Source: a bacterium (GTDB taxonomy: Bacteria; Pseudomonadota; Alphaproteobacteria; Caulobacterales; Hyphomonadaceae). Taken from it: a stretch of 7,030 nt of DNA. Within the stretch, counting starts at the first letter, position 1, and the number at the start of each line of letters is the position of its first letter. Below, one piece after another: positions 5,657 to 7,030 of the stretch. A program made the position numbers and the translations under genes. The stretch spans positions 1 to 7,030 of the forward strand of contig JAVBYB010000414.1 of assembly GCA_030824255.1 (NCBI GenBank), written 5' to 3'. The notes under the pieces were generated by a model. The model made no database searches and was not told the origin of the DNA. It was given only the letters and a program-made list of their open reading frames with translations.

Positions 5657-7030
5657 ATGAAAAATGACGGCAGGGCCGCCCTGCGCAGATGGAGCATTGG
5701 CGCGCGTGGCGCGGGCCGTCAGGTCACGCTGCTGGGCGTGGTCATCGCGTTCGCGCACATCGCGGTGGCGTGGAGTCTCGCTGTCTGCGTGTCTTCGGCG
5801 GTTGTAGGCAGCGCAGCGTTCGAATGGCTTGCAATCGGTGCGATTGCCTTCGGCGTGCGTGCTCTGGCGGGCTATCTGTCGGAACGCGCCGCTGCGCGGG
5901 CGGGGCTTGCCATGGTCGATGCGGCGCGCAGGGAAATCGCGCGCGTCGCGGCTGAGCGAGGGGCTGGCGTGCTGCTCGGCGAATCGGCGGGCGCGCGTGT
6001 CAGCCAGATCATGGATCGCACGGCGCTGCTTGCGGGATGGGGCAGCCGCTGGACGCCGGGATCACGCCTCGCAATCATCGTTCCGGTCGTGATCCTGATC
6101 GCGGTGGCGACGCAATCATGGGTGTCCGCGCTGCTTCTGGCGGTTTCGGTTGTGGCGCTGCCGGTGTTGCTATGGCTGACGATAGCCGGCACGCGCACGG
6201 TTGCGACGAAACAGCAGGAGGCGCTCGACCGGCTGTCCGGCGCATTCCAGGAGCGGACAGAACATGCGGGCATTATCCGCGCCTTTCGCGCCATCGGCCG
6301 CGAGACAGAGACGTTGCGCGCCGCGTCGCTGGATCTGAAACATGGCACGATGCGCGTCCTGCGTGTGGCCTTCCTCTCGACGGCGGTTCTGGAATTCTTC
6401 TCGGCGATCTCGATTGCGCTGCTCGCCGTCTATATCGGCTTCAAGCTGCTGGGCCTGTTCCCGTTTGAAACGGGCGAAGGGGTGACACTGCAGGAGGGCG
6501 TCATGGTGCTTGTGTTGGCGCCGGAATTTTTTGCGCCGATCCGGCGGATGTCGACCCTGCATCACGATCGCGCCGATGCGCGCAGCGCGGCGGACATGCT
6601 GAGCGCTTGGCTCGGTGCGGTGCCGTACGCGCGCGTGAGGCTGCCGGCGTTGGCGACCGCCCCATCGGTTGCGTTCGATGGCGTGTCGATCTCACGCGAC
6701 GGAATTGATGTGGTGCACGATGTGTCGCTGCAGGCGCGGCCTGGGCAGGTGACGGTTCTGTGGGGCGCGTCCGGCTCAGGCAAGACGTCCTGCCTGCTGC
6801 ACCTGCTTGGGTTGGCGGAGCGATCAAGCGGCAATGTATGGATCGACGCCACGGCCCTGGCGCCGGGCGAGAGTCTTGCGGAGAGTACGGCGTACATTCG
6901 GCAAACGCCCTGGCTGTTCGAGGGCACGCTGGCGGACAATCTGCGGGTTGGTTTTGCGGGTGCAAACGACGCGCAGCTGCTGGCGGCGCTGGATGCGGCA
7001 GGCGCGGTGCATCTGGTCGCGGCGCAGGCG
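5657..7030 (+). CDS. cydD: Cytochrome bd maturation ABC transporter subunit CydD (3' end outside window)
   Basis: The frame is open for 458 codons and leaves the window; E. coli CydD has 588 residues, so roughly the last 130 are missing. CydD and CydC form the heterodimeric ABC transporter needed for cytochrome bd assembly, linked to export of glutathione/cysteine and to heme binding. Residues 1-320 form the membrane domain, with helices near 24-50, 56-76, 137-153, 157-177, 238-264 and 278-296. CydD-specific blocks are VLRVAFLSTAVLEFF (234-248), ISIALLAVYIGF (251-262) and LVLAPEFFAPIRR (285-297), then LHHDRADA. The nucleotide-binding domain begins near 336, with Walker A GASGSGKT (370-377) and Q-loop Gln416 in YIRQTPWLFEGTLADNLR. 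The signature motif, Walker B and switch His lie beyond the edge. AGGA 7 nt before the ATG supports the start, and I saw no upstream in-frame ATG within the intergenic gap. cydC is expected next. Confidence 0.95.
   Translation, partial: MKNDGRAALRRWSIGARGAGRQVTLLGVVIAFAHIAVAWSLAVCVSSAVVGSAAFEWLAIGAIAFGVRALAGYLSERAAARAGLAMVDAARREIARVAAERGAGVLLGESAGARVSQIMDRTALLAGWGSRWTPGSRLAIIVPVVILIAVATQSWVSALLLAVSVVALPVLLWLTIAGTRTVATKQQEALDRLSGAFQERTEHAGIIRAFRAIGRETETLRAASLDLKHGTMRVLRVAFLSTAVLEFFSAISIALLAVYIGFKLLGLFPFETGEGVTLQEGVMVLVLAPEFFAPIRRMSTLHHDRADARSAADMLSAWLGAVPYARVRLPALATAPSVAFDGVSISRDGIDVVHDVSLQARPGQVTVLWGASGSGKTSCLLHLLGLAERSSGNVWIDATALAPGESLAESTAYIRQTPWLFEGTLADNLRVGFAGANDAQLLAALDAAGAVHLVAAQA

Noticed and set aside
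5872..6965. Minus-strand open frames opposite cydD (158, 131, 154 and 125 codons)
   Set aside because: Ser/Arg/Pro-rich antisense shadows. The plus strand carries a continuous 458-codon CydD frame with Walker A and CydD-specific motifs.

Overview
The window is a GC-rich bacterial chromosomal segment with short intergenic gaps. It most resembles a proteobacterium, and an alphaproteobacterium is my best guess. The evidence is an E. coli-like long-Q-loop cytochrome bd oxidase with a CydX subunit, GC-rich codon use and long spurious antisense ORFs. I cannot assign a genus. No rRNA, tRNA, CRISPR array, insertion sequence or integrase is visible.

Layout. From about 5.5 kb leftward on the minus strand lies a compact cytochrome bd operon: cydA (3913-5493), cydB (2761-3903) and the 41-residue cydX (2619-2744). 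Intercistronic gaps are only 9 and 16 nt, and each downstream gene has a clear Shine-Dalgarno sequence. Rightward from 5657, divergent from cydA across a 163-bp gap, is cydD, which runs off the window end. It encodes one half of the CydDC ABC exporter needed to assemble cytochrome bd. The centre of the window is therefore a bd-oxidase structural and maturation locus, with cydC expected just beyond the right edge.

Left of cydX, on the same strand and after a 123-bp gap containing two small stem-loops, is a 670-residue gene (483-2495). It joins an N-terminal SLOG-type Rossmann nucleotide/ligand-binding domain to a C-terminal half with four predicted membrane helices. That half looks like two tandem SLATT/DUF4231-like 2TM modules. 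SLOG and SLATT domains are known from computational work on nucleotide-signal-dependent conflict (antiphage or suicide) systems. This gene is therefore the best candidate for something under-described here, although no nucleotide synthetase or other partner is visible. Below it, after 68 bp, is a small exported protein (28-414) resembling the MliC/PliC C-type lysozyme inhibitor fold, with a diverged inhibitor loop.

How the genes work together. CydA, CydB and CydX form the quinol:O2 oxidoreductase of the inner membrane, and CydD with CydC is needed to mature it. The SLOG-SLATT-like protein and the MliC-like protein have no evident link to respiration. They may simply be neighbours, or may be reached by read-through from cydABX.
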